A stretch of 64,000 bases of DNA. It comes from Jackrogersella multiformis. Lineage: Eukaryota; Ascomycota; Sordariomycetes; Xylariales; Hypoxylaceae. This document shows positions 20,701-31,936 of this stretch, in pieces; within the stretch, counting starts at the first letter, position 1; every line of letters starts with the position of its first letter. The notes beneath the pieces are model-generated. The model saw only the letters and a program-made list of their open reading frames with translations, had not been told where the DNA came from and ran no database searches. Made by a program: the position numbers and the translations under genes. The stretch covers positions 372,001 through 436,000 of the forward strand of contig CADCXD010000007.1 in NCBI GenBank assembly GCA_902806575.1, given 5' to 3'.

Positions 20701-23700
20701 CTGGAAAGCAACTGTCTGGCGCGAGTGAAGTGCTAAATACTCGGGCGTGAATACGTTCTCTCCGACCGACACGATACGTCCTAGGACGTTTGAGATAACT
20801 GGAAGCACGGGCTTTCTCAGGGGCATCGTGCTCGCGTACTTGATCAGCTCAGGGAGAATAGGGTCCATTGCCTCTGTGTGGTAGGCCATGGGAACGTCGA
20901 GGAACTTGCTCTTGACACTACCAGTCATTTTGAGATATTCCTTGAAGGCTTGCAATTGGGAGACAGGGCCGCCCACTACGCAGTCAGTACGGCTGTTGTC
21001 GCATGAGATTGCCAATTGTTGGAAACGGGCGTCGCCTCCAATCAGCGCTCGCGCATCGGATGCCCCGATATTCACAGCTAACATCGAGGTCTGACCAATT
21101 CCGCATTGGGTTGCCATTAGCTGGGCTCGGCGGGCAACCAGAAGAGCACCGCTAGCGATGTCTAACACCCCTGCGGTTACCAGCGCAGCATATTCACCAA
21201 GACTGATGTCAAACGTAAGCACTCTCACCTAGCTCAATGTGATTATGGGAAGAAGGGGCAAAGCTCACCTGTGCCCAATGACTATACTCGGCAGAATATT
21301 CCAGGATACTAACAACTGAGCCAACGCAACTTCCAATGCAAATATGGCAGACTGGAAGGCCTGGAGTTGCGAAGCACTATCCTCTGCTTTTGTACCGCTA
21401 CCCACGCTTGGATCGATAATGTCCAAGCACCCGGGGAAGCCGTTTCTCCTTAGAATCTTGTCACATTGGTGGATAGTTTTAGAGAACACGGGGTAGAGAG
21501 CCATGAGCTCCTGGCCCATCCCCAGATACTGTGAGCCTTGCCCTGCGAAGACAAAGGCAATGCGAAGCTCGGAGGCCTTTGTAGCTGGGACATGGTTAGA
21601 TTTGGCATTTTCCAAGTTTTTGATTAGCTTGTCAGCAGAGTCGGCTGTTACTGAGATGCGATGGTCGTAAAGTTGACGACGCGCTGTCATGGTATAGCAG
21701 ATATCGGCCAATGCAGGCGATCCCGTCGAACGAGCGCTGGTCAAGTTGGCAATCAGCTCTTCGCGAAGCTTATCGAGGACCTTGACACTCTTTCCAGACA
21801 AGCCCAAAACAAATGTTTGTGCATCACTGCCGGAGGTAGCTCTGATATTAGGAATGTCGTATTCCCGGAGGATCATGGCAGCATTCGATCCAGCTGCTCC
21901 AAAGTTGTTGATCAGTGCTAGTCTCGGCTGGCCTCCTGGTTGTTGCCATGGTGTAACTTCGCGATCGATCACTGCGCCATCCACGCCAAGATTCTGAATC
22001 TTGGGGTTCAAATTCTTTAAGGAGATCTGGGGTGGTATCTTCCCGTGTCTCATCATAAGAATTACCTTAGCCAGAGCCGCAGCACCTGATGCTGCCTCAG
22101 CATGACCGATATGGCTTTTAATGGAGCTAAAATGAACCGGATTCCGAGAATCGCGATTGATACATAGGGCACCTCGCAAGCTCTCGAGTTCATTCGGGTC
22201 CCCGGCTTGAGTACTAGATCAAAAATTGTGAGTCATTTAATACGAAGCAACAAGTGTTGAAAAGGGGATTTTCTTACCCAGTTCCGTGGGTCTCGACAAC
22301 TGTGAGCTGGTGAGGGTGGATCTTCGTCTTGTCCAAAAGCCGACGGAAAAGCTGCTCCTGTGTCGGGGCATGAGGATGAGTGATTGAATGGGCATTTCCA
22401 CTTTGGTTCGCTTCAATCCCTTTGACAATCCCATGGATTCGATCACCTTCTGCGAGTGCGTCTCGCATAGTCTTGACGATGAACACGCCACAGCCCTCAG
22501 AACGACAATATCCGTCGGCGGATGCATCGAAAGCCTTGCACTGACCTGTAGGACTGAGGAAATGTGCGCGGTCGAGACCGAGATACATCTATCAAATGTG
22601 AGCTTATATTTGTCTCGCCCTGCTCAACAAGGGTATACTAGGCGGACACTTACATCAGGACTAGTAATAACGTTCACCCCACCTACGAGTGCGGCCCGGC
22701 AGTCACCAGTTCTCAAGGCACGGACTGCTTGGTGGAGGGCCACCATGGAGGAGGAACATGCTGTATCGAGCGTTATTGACGGGCCACTCCATCCAAAGTA
22801 GTATGAGATACGTCCACTCTGGAAGGCACGTAATGTCCCTGTAGGGCACAATGAGCTAAGTACATTATAGCAACTTTTAATAGAAGACTCACCTGGGCTA
22901 TAGTATACATCGATGTCCGCGCGGAGGTTCTCGGTGTAGTCCAGCGTTGAGCTACCGATAAAGCAGCCAAATGTGTCTCGAGCAAATGAATGGGTGGAGT
23001 CCGGAACATAACCAGCGTCTTCGAGAGCGCGGTACGACGTCTGGAGCAGTACCCGCTGCTGTGGATCTATTGATTTAGCCTCCCGAGGAGAGATATCGAA
23101 GAGGTCATTGTCGAAAAGGAATGGATTCTTCAAGAAGTTTCCGTATCGAGTATTGATAGATCGTTTGGCACGGTTTCCTTTCCCGTCCTTCTTCTGATAG
23201 AAGTCGTCTATATAGAACCTCGATTCTGGGACCTCGGAACACGAGTTTACCCCATTGCAGAGGTTCTCCCACAACTCATTTGCGTCCTGGGCACCGGGTA
23301 GATCAACGGCCATCCCCACTATGGCTATGTCATCTAATGATACACTAGAAGCTTCGCTCATCGGTATACTAGATGCCCCGGTAGCTGAGACATCTCGAAT
23401 TTCCACGGCCTGTGGTAATTGCCCTGTTGACTTAGACACACCATACCCGGGGCCGAAATTCAAGATCTCGCAAGATTCCGAGTCAGCATGTTGCCGAATC
23501 TCCGAAAAGATGGAGTCTTGGACAAAGACCCAATTGACCGGCTCCAGTAAGATCATTTCTAGTAGAGATGAAACCAGCTGACCAAATGTATTGGAAGTGC
23601 CCGTCTTATCAGAAGTAGCTAAGGGTGCCCCGGTCACCGTAGAGAAAAGAGGGCTCGCTAGAGCGACCGGTACCTCCCACTGGGAAGATTTCTCCTGTTC

Positions 23701-24562
23701 CAGAGCATCTAGCGTTTTGTGGAAAACGTCGGTTAACCTATCGCGGTTGTGATACAATGTGAACACGTTCGTTGTGCGCACTTTACATTGGGAAGGAAGC
23801 TTCTCGTCAATGAATTGTGAGAGTTGGTCTCCTCTTCCACTAAGGGTCACACAGTTTGGTGAGTTTTTAGCGCTAACGTATACGGGGCCGTGGGAATCCT
23901 ATTCAGTCGATCAGCTCAGCCTATTATAAGTAAGTAGTCTCTTTCTGTCTCTTTTCACTTACACTCCTACTATCGTCATCGATCGTCTCAGTGATGACCT
24001 TGTCAGAGATGTTGTGGACTACCACACTCCAAGGCAGACTAGGAGAACAGCCACCTTGCGAGATTTGCGAGCTTCGGTAGGACTCGGAGTTGATTCCGAG
24101 CAAGAGGGTTACGTGAAAGAAGTCCTGCGCACGCTGCAGGAACTCGATCACATTGTGGGATGATGCTACCACAACGGCGGGTAACAAACCAGCACAAAAC
24201 CCAGCAACTCCTTGTACGTCACCGAACCCTCTCGAGTGACGGGTAAATCGAAAGAGCTGGATAAGGTATATCGTTGTATGCTGTATGATCGCATTTTGAT
24301 GATATCTAACAGGAGGCTGTATAAGGGTTTCCGGCTCGATGAAATCGTCCAAGTCAACTGCGTCTGCGGAAAGTCGACCCTGCTCTATGGCCTTGGCTAT
24401 CTGTTCCCGGAAGGCAACATGACATGCCCGCAAGATTATCTGCGATTCTGGTAAGGAGGCATCCTGGATAGCTGTGTCCAAGGTGACTTTAGAGAAGAGA
24501 GATTCGGAGCCAAGTCCGGCAAATACGGCTATACGATACATCTTGACGAGGTAGAAACTCAT
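17701..24562 (-). CDS. Non-reducing polyketide synthase, SAT-KS-AT-PT-ACP-ACP-TE
   Basis: A 2162-aa protein from seven exons: 24562-23963, 23898-22893, 22838-22654, 22588-22278, 22213-21269, 21202-18769 and 18708-17701. All phases agree (6489 nt). Domains in order: SAT with GFCAG (Cys123), which loads the starter; KS from about 23331 with DTACSSS, THGTG and SHIGH all intact; malonyl-CoA AT with GHSLGE rebuilt across the intron at 21268-21203; PT (dehydratase fold) with His in GHIVCQHALCPAS and Asp in MDVLLHVAGF; two ACPs, each with a phosphopantetheine Ser (LGFDSLLM near 19180, LGIDSLMI near 18880); and a C-terminal thioesterase with GGWSFGG and a late His in GNHFQVF. It lacks KR, ER and methyltransferase domains, so it builds an unreduced poly-beta-keto chain that PT cyclises into an aromatic and TE releases. 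It is the core enzyme of the cluster, divergent from the monooxygenase at 25684. Confidence 0.95.
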
Positions 24563-25683
24563 GCGGTGCCTATACGGGTCTCTAAGATTTCTGGGAGGAA
24601 TTCATGTCTACATTGAATACCTAAATAGTTATCCTGGTATTTGATATTGCAAAAGTGGTCCCCAGCAACTCTGGACGAACGGAAGCTGTTCCATGATAAC
24701 AGCTATCTCCACTTGGCCACTGCTTACAGTAATAGCTGTCAGACCAGTCCGTTAAGCATACGTGTCGGCGAATATAAGGGAGAATAATAAGCCCGTCATG
24801 GTAAGAGAGGATATACCTTAGGTAGTAAAACTGTAGTCTGAATATCTCGCGCCGCGTAGTGTCCTAGGTAGGTACATAGGTAGGTATTCACATGTAAAAT
24901 TTGTATGACAGACGATGTTCAGGTTCCATAGAGCTAGCTCTAAGGGGCTGTGCCTACGTAGGTCTGCATCTCCTTCCGTAATCGGTAGCACCGTAGCATG
25001 GTAGAAAACAATCCTGCTTTTCCCGGTTGCTATATTATTCCGCTGATGTAAGGTTCGTTTTGAAGGTTGCATGTAGTCGGTACGCATGATAAGCCGCAAC
25101 GGTGATGTGTCATAACAGAGGAGTCTAGATGTCTCACTCCCCCCTATATCCTCTGACCTAGGTACCTAGGTCTAGGTAGGTGTATATGCACAATAAGGCG
25201 GGTCAGCATGTAATGAAACATGTTGTACAGGGATTAGTGCCACTATAACTCCGAGCTGCCCTAAAAGTAACCAAATCTTTGTACCTAATCCTTAAGATCT
25301 ACATTTAATTGGGCAATTGGGATTTAAGCTATCGACGGGATCTACGATCTAAGGCGGATACGGTTGAATCCGCGCGGGATTTTCGTTAGGTACATACCTG
25401 GGTATATACATAATTCTGGAAAATAATGGTACGAGAAGGTATTTAGATACAGGGGTATCAGCTAAGTGCTTACACACCTCCTACCTAGGTAGGTACCGAA
25501 ATCCTCTCTCATTCATTCTCCCCAACGATGCCGCACCTCCTCAGTCTTATTTATCCTAAATTACTACAACGAATACCATTTATAACAAAGCCTTCTTCTC
25601 ACCGAAATTGTTCAAGTAAAATAATTAAATAGATTTGAGGATATAATATATTAATATTCGAACCCCCTAACCGGCTCTCCGCT
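24563..25683. promoter_or_regulatory. Divergent promoter region between PKS and FAD monooxygenase
   Basis: A 1.1-kb region between two outward-facing ATGs (24562 minus, 25684 plus), so it must contain both promoters. It holds three CCTAGG palindromic clusters (24862-24887, 25156-25181, 25481-25497). No convincing binding site for a known cluster regulator, such as a CGG-N-CCG Zn2Cys6 site, was picked out by eye. Confidence 0.5.
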
Positions 25684-27330
25684 ATGACTGTCAACGGAAC
25701 TCAAACCGGCGATAAGCCAGATGGCTTCCAACTACACCTATTAATTATTGGTGCAGGGCTGGCAGGACTTGCTGCCGCCATTAGCGCCCGATTAGAAGGC
25801 CATCGCGTCACCGTGTTGGAGAAAGTTGTCAAACTAGAGGAGATCGGTGCCGGTCTGCAAGTCACGCCCAATGCGAGTCGTCTGTTTCATCACTGGGGAA
25901 TCTACGACGAGTTGAGCTTCAATGCTGCCATCCCTACTTATCTGGCAGTCAGAAGATATGATGGGACCCGGATTCTGTCGTATGAGGAACATTTTCAAAA
26001 GATGGTCCTCGAACGGTACCAAGCCCCATTTTGGGATCTTCATCGCGCCGACTTACAAGAGGCGATGGTGCGTCGCGCACAGTCTCTTGGTGTAGAGATT
26101 CGCCTTGGTGCTGACGTGCAATCCGTCGATTTTCACAGCACCACGGTGACGACACAGGATGGCCAAACCGTGCAAGGTGATCTGATTCTCGGTGCCGACG
26201 GGTTATGGTCGCGTACAAGGAGTTTCTTATTGGGACAGCACCTAACACCGCAGCCGACCGGTGACCTTGCATATCGGATCATCCTTAATCTAGAAGACAT
26301 CAGGGATCCGGAATTGCGAGAACTAGTCTCTAATCCCTCCGTCAACCTCTGGATCGGCCCAGAGTCCCATGTGGTGGGCTATTCGCTCCGACAGGGCAAA
26401 ACGTATAACCTTGTCCTCCTACGCCCCGACGATTTGCCTGAAGACGTAAGCCGAGCTGCTGCTGATGTTGATGAAATGCGAAAGCTCTTCGAGCCTTGGG
26501 ATCCCATGTGAGTGAAGTCTATCAACACCGACCTGTGTATGCTTTTTACTTATGTAGGGCTTATGACAGACTAAGCAAGCTACTAGCTTGTGTAAATCGT
26601 GTGGATAAGTGGCGACTAATGCATAGTACGTCTACCATTGGCCCTTCGATTTAAACCTATAATATGGAAGACACATCTAATATTATTCATGCTGTCCAGT
26701 CTCCACACTGGATACCTGGGTGAATAAGGAGGGCAATTTCTTGCTGGCGTGAGTCTTAGCGCTGCTATCATAAAGTACCCCTTTTCCCCCTAGATGGACA
26801 TGACTAATATCTTCCGTCCAGCGGCGATGCATGCCACCCAATGCTCCCATATCTTGCCCAGGGGGCCAATTCATCACTGGAAGACGGTGCTGTTTTGGGC
26901 CGGTTATTAAAATACGTAACTAGTCGCGAAAAGCTAGCCCCAGCGCTTGAGATATACCAACAGCTGCGAAAATCTCGAGGAGAGGCAATAGCAAAAGAAG
27001 CATTAGGGCAGGTCAGTCGATTTACATGAAAATCCAAGCACGTATGGACTGGTTTCTCACTGACTGTTGATAAAGAGAGACTCATTCCATCTACCTGATG
27101 GGCCCGAACAAGAGCAGCGGGATGCCTTGCTTCTTGCAAATCTAGGCAAAGAACCGCCACCTCATTTTCCTAGTCGATGGTAAGACGATTGTATACATTA
27201 TCATGTAAAGTAAGCCTTGCATTACTGACGTATAAATCAATACAGGTCATGTCCTTCCGTGCAGCCATGGTTATGGGGCTACGACGCCATAGAAGAATCG
27301 GATAGGGCTTACGCGGCACAACTGTTTTGA
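25684..27330 (+). CDS. FAD-dependent monooxygenase, salicylate hydroxylase type
   Basis: A 439-aa protein from six exons: 25684-26507, 26558-26625, 26700-26748, 26822-27011, 27076-27179 and 27246-27330 (1320 nt, phases consistent). The N-terminal dinucleotide-binding motif is LLIIGAGLAGLAAA. The DG motif GADGLWSRTR contacts FAD and NADPH. The GD motif LAGDACHP, which binds the FAD ribityl chain, is rebuilt across intron 3 and is followed by YLAQGANSSLEDGAVL. This is a class A flavoprotein hydroxylase (PF01494 type). Enzymes of this group in NR-PKS clusters either ortho-hydroxylate phenols, decarboxylating salicylates, or dearomatise resorcylic aldehydes as in tropolone, sorbicillinoid and azaphilone pathways. 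The divergent pairing with the PKS argues strongly that it acts on the PKS product. The small exons 2-5 are easily missed by automatic annotation, which would falsely truncate the gene. Confidence 0.93.
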
Positions 27331-29890
27331 ATCGCACAGCAAGGTCAATGTGGATATAGTTAAGTGATATAAGCCCGGTTCCAATTTGATGTAGGATGAG
27401 AATCTAGGTTGAGGGGTTCTCCATTCGTCATGTAAAATGATGATCTTATCATAAAAGACCAGGTTAGGCGCTATGGAAATAATCATCCTCAACGTGCTTC
27501 TGACTAATAACGTCAATGGATACCTTCTACAGACACTTCACCGGTAAAGTATCATAATCTGAGCAGATTTCACTTTAAAATAAACCCGGGTTTTGCTGCT
27601 GGCCCTTAGCTTATAAACGTGTCATGTATAATGATCAACCTACTTCGAGGTTTATACGGTTAAGCTGGAAGAGTCTCATTACGAATATCTTACTGAAAGT
27701 GTCGTTATATTATAATAGCCTATTAGGTTATATATTCGCTATCATCAAATGCCGCGCAGCAATATCGTAAGCAATGAATTAACGAGGTTCCGTCTCGCGT
27801 CACGACCTTAAAACCATCGAAGACAAGGTACCTATCAGTCTGCGTGTATGAACAACGATGGATTCATTGCCTTAATCAACGAATATCCCTGTACCCTAAA
27901 CTCAGCATCAGTCCACGTTTCCGATTTTAAGAATTAAACATTATTATTCGCCATTCATCTAAGGCTACAAAGCCACATATTTGTTCGAAACACATGCTTA
28001 CCATGAGGCTTTTATCCAATTACACAGCTCATAGAGCCACCTGGGATTCGGATTCGAAAAGGTTATGGCAGATAAAATGGGTGTTCGGTATATTTCAGCC
28101 ATTGTACATCAGCTGACTAAGACATTTACACGGCAGCAACTGTAATCTAAATTCAGGATCACCTTCCATTCCGACTATGCAACACACGGAAGATAACCTT
28201 GCATGTGCATGAACGGAAATCATAAGACGGACATATATGTTTCAAACACCTTATGATTGTGAGTACCAATACTTCTCTTTAAGTCGTGTACGGAGCACAG
28301 TGACACTTGGAAGGTCTCGGAAAGGGTCTCGGGGCTAATTTCAAGATACTATCCAGAAATCGAGGGATAACCTACATATGGGGTGAGTGGGAGTACGAAA
28401 TGCCGTTTTATCAATGTGATATACATTCATGGTGGTTGGTCCACATACATTTCCTTCAAATATTACCATATAGCTAGCGGTTATACTTACTAGTCCAGGT
28501 CCCCTGTGCAACATACCTAGCAATCATGTGTATTGGTGGAAACAGTGACACAGAGTAAGATCATATCAACATTTGGAGTCAATATTATTATATGATAGGA
28601 TGATGTTGATGTACATGGAATGCCGAATATTACAAGGGACATACCGGCTGTAGGTTATTACCTACCTAGATTACCTATGTACCGAGTCATCTTGCATGTA
28701 AAGGAGCCAACGTTAACACTTGGTATGAAGATTTCTAGAACTCGGGAAGCCGAAGTTACGACTTACCTTCATAGGTATATTATACTGAGCACTTATGGAA
28801 TTAATGCACCACTTATATACCTAGATCTAACTATTAATACTAGAAAACCCCTATATATAATGATGTAAATATATACATAAAAGTAACAATTTCTCAAAAA
28901 GAAAAAGAAATTTGTTATAATATAATATTATGTTAATATAAAGAATTATAATACTATGGGATATTAGTAGAGATAATAGAAAGCTCTAGGTTAAGCTACC
29001 AGAAAAGAGTTAAGTATTAATAGTCTTGCGGTTTACACTGCTACCAGCGAGCCTTTTTTTACTGCCTTAGTGACACAGCCAAACACTAAGGGCACCCCTA
29101 TTTACTGACAAACTCTTATTAAGCTACAAATTGCCTTGAGTTATAACGTTGAGGTTTCGCAATATGTTGACCGAAACTCTTACCAAGAACTTTGCTGACG
29201 TTTAATTATATTTTAAAGGCCGTATTTTAGAACCAACCAAAGCCATCGTACGAATCATTTTACTACCTACTGTCCTACTAGGAATATTTGTCAACCATAC
29301 GTAAGCTGACTTATAGCTCCGATGTTCGGATACGCATATTAGGTAGTCATCTCAAGTTATAAGAACATATCTAATTCGCTGCCGCCCATGACGTAAGGGC
29401 CGGGAGAGATCGGGCCATGCCGAGTTTTAAGGGAGGTTGACAAAACTTAGCGACGAGTCATAATATACTTACCTAGGTACCTACTTCGATATCTAAGTGG
29501 CTTATGCTGACCGCATGAGGCTCTTTCCAACTCTAAAGCTAACCGTATAAGCCGACGTACGATACGCATAGCTTATAAGACCATCCGATTTATTATCTAA
29601 GTATGAGTTAATATCATTATGTTCTTGCACCTACGGTTACCTGCCACCATTGATATTTTGACGAAACAATGATCTATTATCTGCCTACCTATTATGATAC
29701 ACCACGGGAATATGAAAAATTTTCTAATATCCCTTTAAGCTAACCCATCGCCAAGGACTATGCTTACAATACCTTGCGAAATTAATTGATGCACTCGCCT
29801 ACCTAGGTACTGTATATGTATGCACGTTAAATTTGCTTTTACTTTGAATTTATAATTAATAGTTCCAATGTCTTGACGGCGGACGAGATA
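27331..29890. other. Gene-poor AT-rich region
   Basis: About 2.5 kb without any supportable gene. All frames are short and mostly AT-driven. There are scattered short CCTACCTAGATTACCT and CCTAGGTACC motifs (for example 28660-28680 and 29470-29482). It may be old repeat DNA that has lost its identity, perhaps through RIP mutation, but I cannot show this by eye. Confidence 0.45.
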
Positions 29891-29943
29891 AAGCGGTCGA
29901 TATGTAGCGACGAATCCGCAAAACCGCCAAACCGCCAAAATAA
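29891..29943 (+). repeat. Left terminal inverted repeat of MITE-like element
   Basis: Contains AAGCGGTCGAT, AGCGACGAATCCGC and two copies of AAACCGCC. It pairs with 30717-30761 on the opposite strand. Confidence 0.8.
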
Positions 29944-30716
29944 TCGAGGTATTGAAATGTATACTGCATTAAGACTGTATTAGCGCTAATACTCCCTGTA
30001 AATATAAGGAGTGTAGCGCTTAAGCCCCCTGTAACTATAGCGCATCATTTTCATCTAATCAAAATACGCAGCTATTCTTAACTTTCAAAGCACTTAAGTT
30101 ACACCTATTTATACGCCTTATTCATAAGCGATTAACTCCAAGTTTTATATTTAAATTAATATCATATGATCGAGAGATTCGTAGTATATAATTAATATAA
30201 TTCGAATCGCATGTATAATGGCTAAGGGGGTTACAAGTGTATACGGGTTAGAATTTCATACCTACCTGTCCAGATAAAGCAAGATGTTGAAAATAAGGGT
30301 GTCACGTGACCACTTAACTCAGCACACCCTATTTCCGCCAGTCCTTCAACTAACAGCTTCATGTAAGTGAATTACATACTACCTACCTACTTTAATTAAT
30401 AAAGCCCTTGAATCAGTATAAGGAAATTGTTAATAGCTGATTATTTATTTAAGTAAGTACTGAATGTATATCAATGAATGAATAAATGTATAAATGAGAG
30501 GGCTTATAAATGTTGTAAGTGTGTTAAAGCATAGGCACTTAATACGGCTCGCGTTTTGATTAAATAAAATCACTCGCTATAACTATAAGGGACTTAAGCC
30601 CTAAATGCACTATAACTGTAGCGCTGTACTCCCTGTAATTATAGGGTAGTAAGGCCTTCACAGTGTATATACAGTATAAACGCTATATAATACACAGTGC
30701 ACATTTCAATACATTA

Positions 30717-30761
30717 ATTATTATCTTAGCGGTTTGGCGGATTCGTCGCTATCGACCGCTC
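30717..30761 (-). repeat. Right terminal inverted repeat of MITE-like element
   Basis: On the plus strand it reads GCGGTTTGGCGGATTCGTCG followed by CTATCGACCGCTC, the complement of the left end with one fewer AAACCGCC unit. Confidence 0.8.
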
Positions 30762-30763
30762 TA

Positions 30764-31936
30764 GTCTTACCAAAAGTAATTTGAAGATTGTATCGATGGC
30801 AAGAAACATGTCAATTCACCAAGTAGTGCCGCCGCGTCCGTCATGGGCGTTAAACGGGGTGACACCTCGTGGGGGCTTGTTATATAATACTGTTATCGCT
30901 GCGGGAAGACATTAATAACGCAAGAGCAACTCTTGCAAGCAACTACCTATGCTTAACATACTCTTTGCAAGGGTTAAGGAAAGAAAATGCCTATAATTTG
31001 TGTCAGCATTAGGAGCATTCTTACCTCGGCAAACCGGGTCCCAGAGCTGGTCCGAAGTTCTCCGTAAAGGAGGGCTCGGGAAAGTACCTTCCATCCGGCG
31101 TCTCTGTCATAATCAGGTTCGGGATTTATATCGGACGTGGTTACACGTCCCACAACGGCCACCCTAACCCGTCCGGCACTGCCGTAGTGGGGCAATTAGT
31201 GTTCATACAATGGGCCTTCCTACGAGATATAAGGGGTAATAATAAGGCGGACGTTTTTATTGAAAAGGGGTCGAGAAATATGGTTTAAATTTCGAATAAC
31301 CTAAAATAAGTGTCATAAGATGTTGCAAATGACAATCAATGGGACGCCGAGAGAGAAGTATAACTGAATCTAGCTTAGTAATGTTGATGCCGTATTTCTT
31401 CTCGGTGTTCTCGCTTATAGCAGTCCACGGGATGTTAACGGCTTCTATGAAGCCTCGTTGATACACATGTTTACCTTTAGGGTAGATTTTATAGCAATGG
31501 AAACAGCCATTGTTTTAGTTCCTAAACCTTAATAGGTTTGATATGTACTGTGTGGCAGAATTAGGGGAAATTAGGCTAACCATGGTCGACAGCTAGCTTT
31601 ATCATCATATGCCTGACTTGGCTGATCAATTATGTAACTAGCTAATAAGCTATCAATAGAAACGAAACATCAACTGATAATTGACGGTTATGTTGTCTGC
31701 ACGACCATAGCGTTCTTCATTATCATGCAAAGTCATGTCCGTCAATCCAGTCTCTGCGTTGCAACTGGTGCAATTATCGATGTCCTATTTAGTTAAAGGC
31801 TGGTGAAAATCATCGTGCCTAACTAGTATCGGACCTCAACACAACCGCATCATTAAACTCAGCAGAGAAACTAAATCAAGTAAAACTTCTTAGACTAGAA
31901 ATTCCTGGTATCGTGCCATCTGTCTCTGTAACTCCT
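30764..31936. other. Intergenic, downstream of halogenase
   Basis: About 1.2 kb with no supportable gene. A locally GC-richer patch at 31020-31200 gives two short overlapping minus-strand frames without domain content. It could be a decayed coding fragment, but nothing is identifiable. Confidence 0.4.

Larger units (their letters stand above)
29891..30761. mobile_element. MITE-like element with terminal inverted repeats and TA target duplication
   Basis: The left end (29891-29943, beginning AAGCGGTCGATATGTAGCGA) and the right end (30717-30761, whose complement begins GAGCGGTCGATAGCGACGAA) are inverted copies. They match over some 45 bases apart from a 4-base and a roughly 9-base indel. Both ends are flanked by TA (29889-29890 and 30762-30763), as for Tc1/mariner elements. 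Inside each end are subterminal AGCGCT and ACTCCCTGTAA.TATA motifs (29981-30047 and 30577-30650) that form hairpins. There is no transposase frame in the 871 bp, so it is a non-autonomous element or an eroded copy. Confidence 0.75.
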
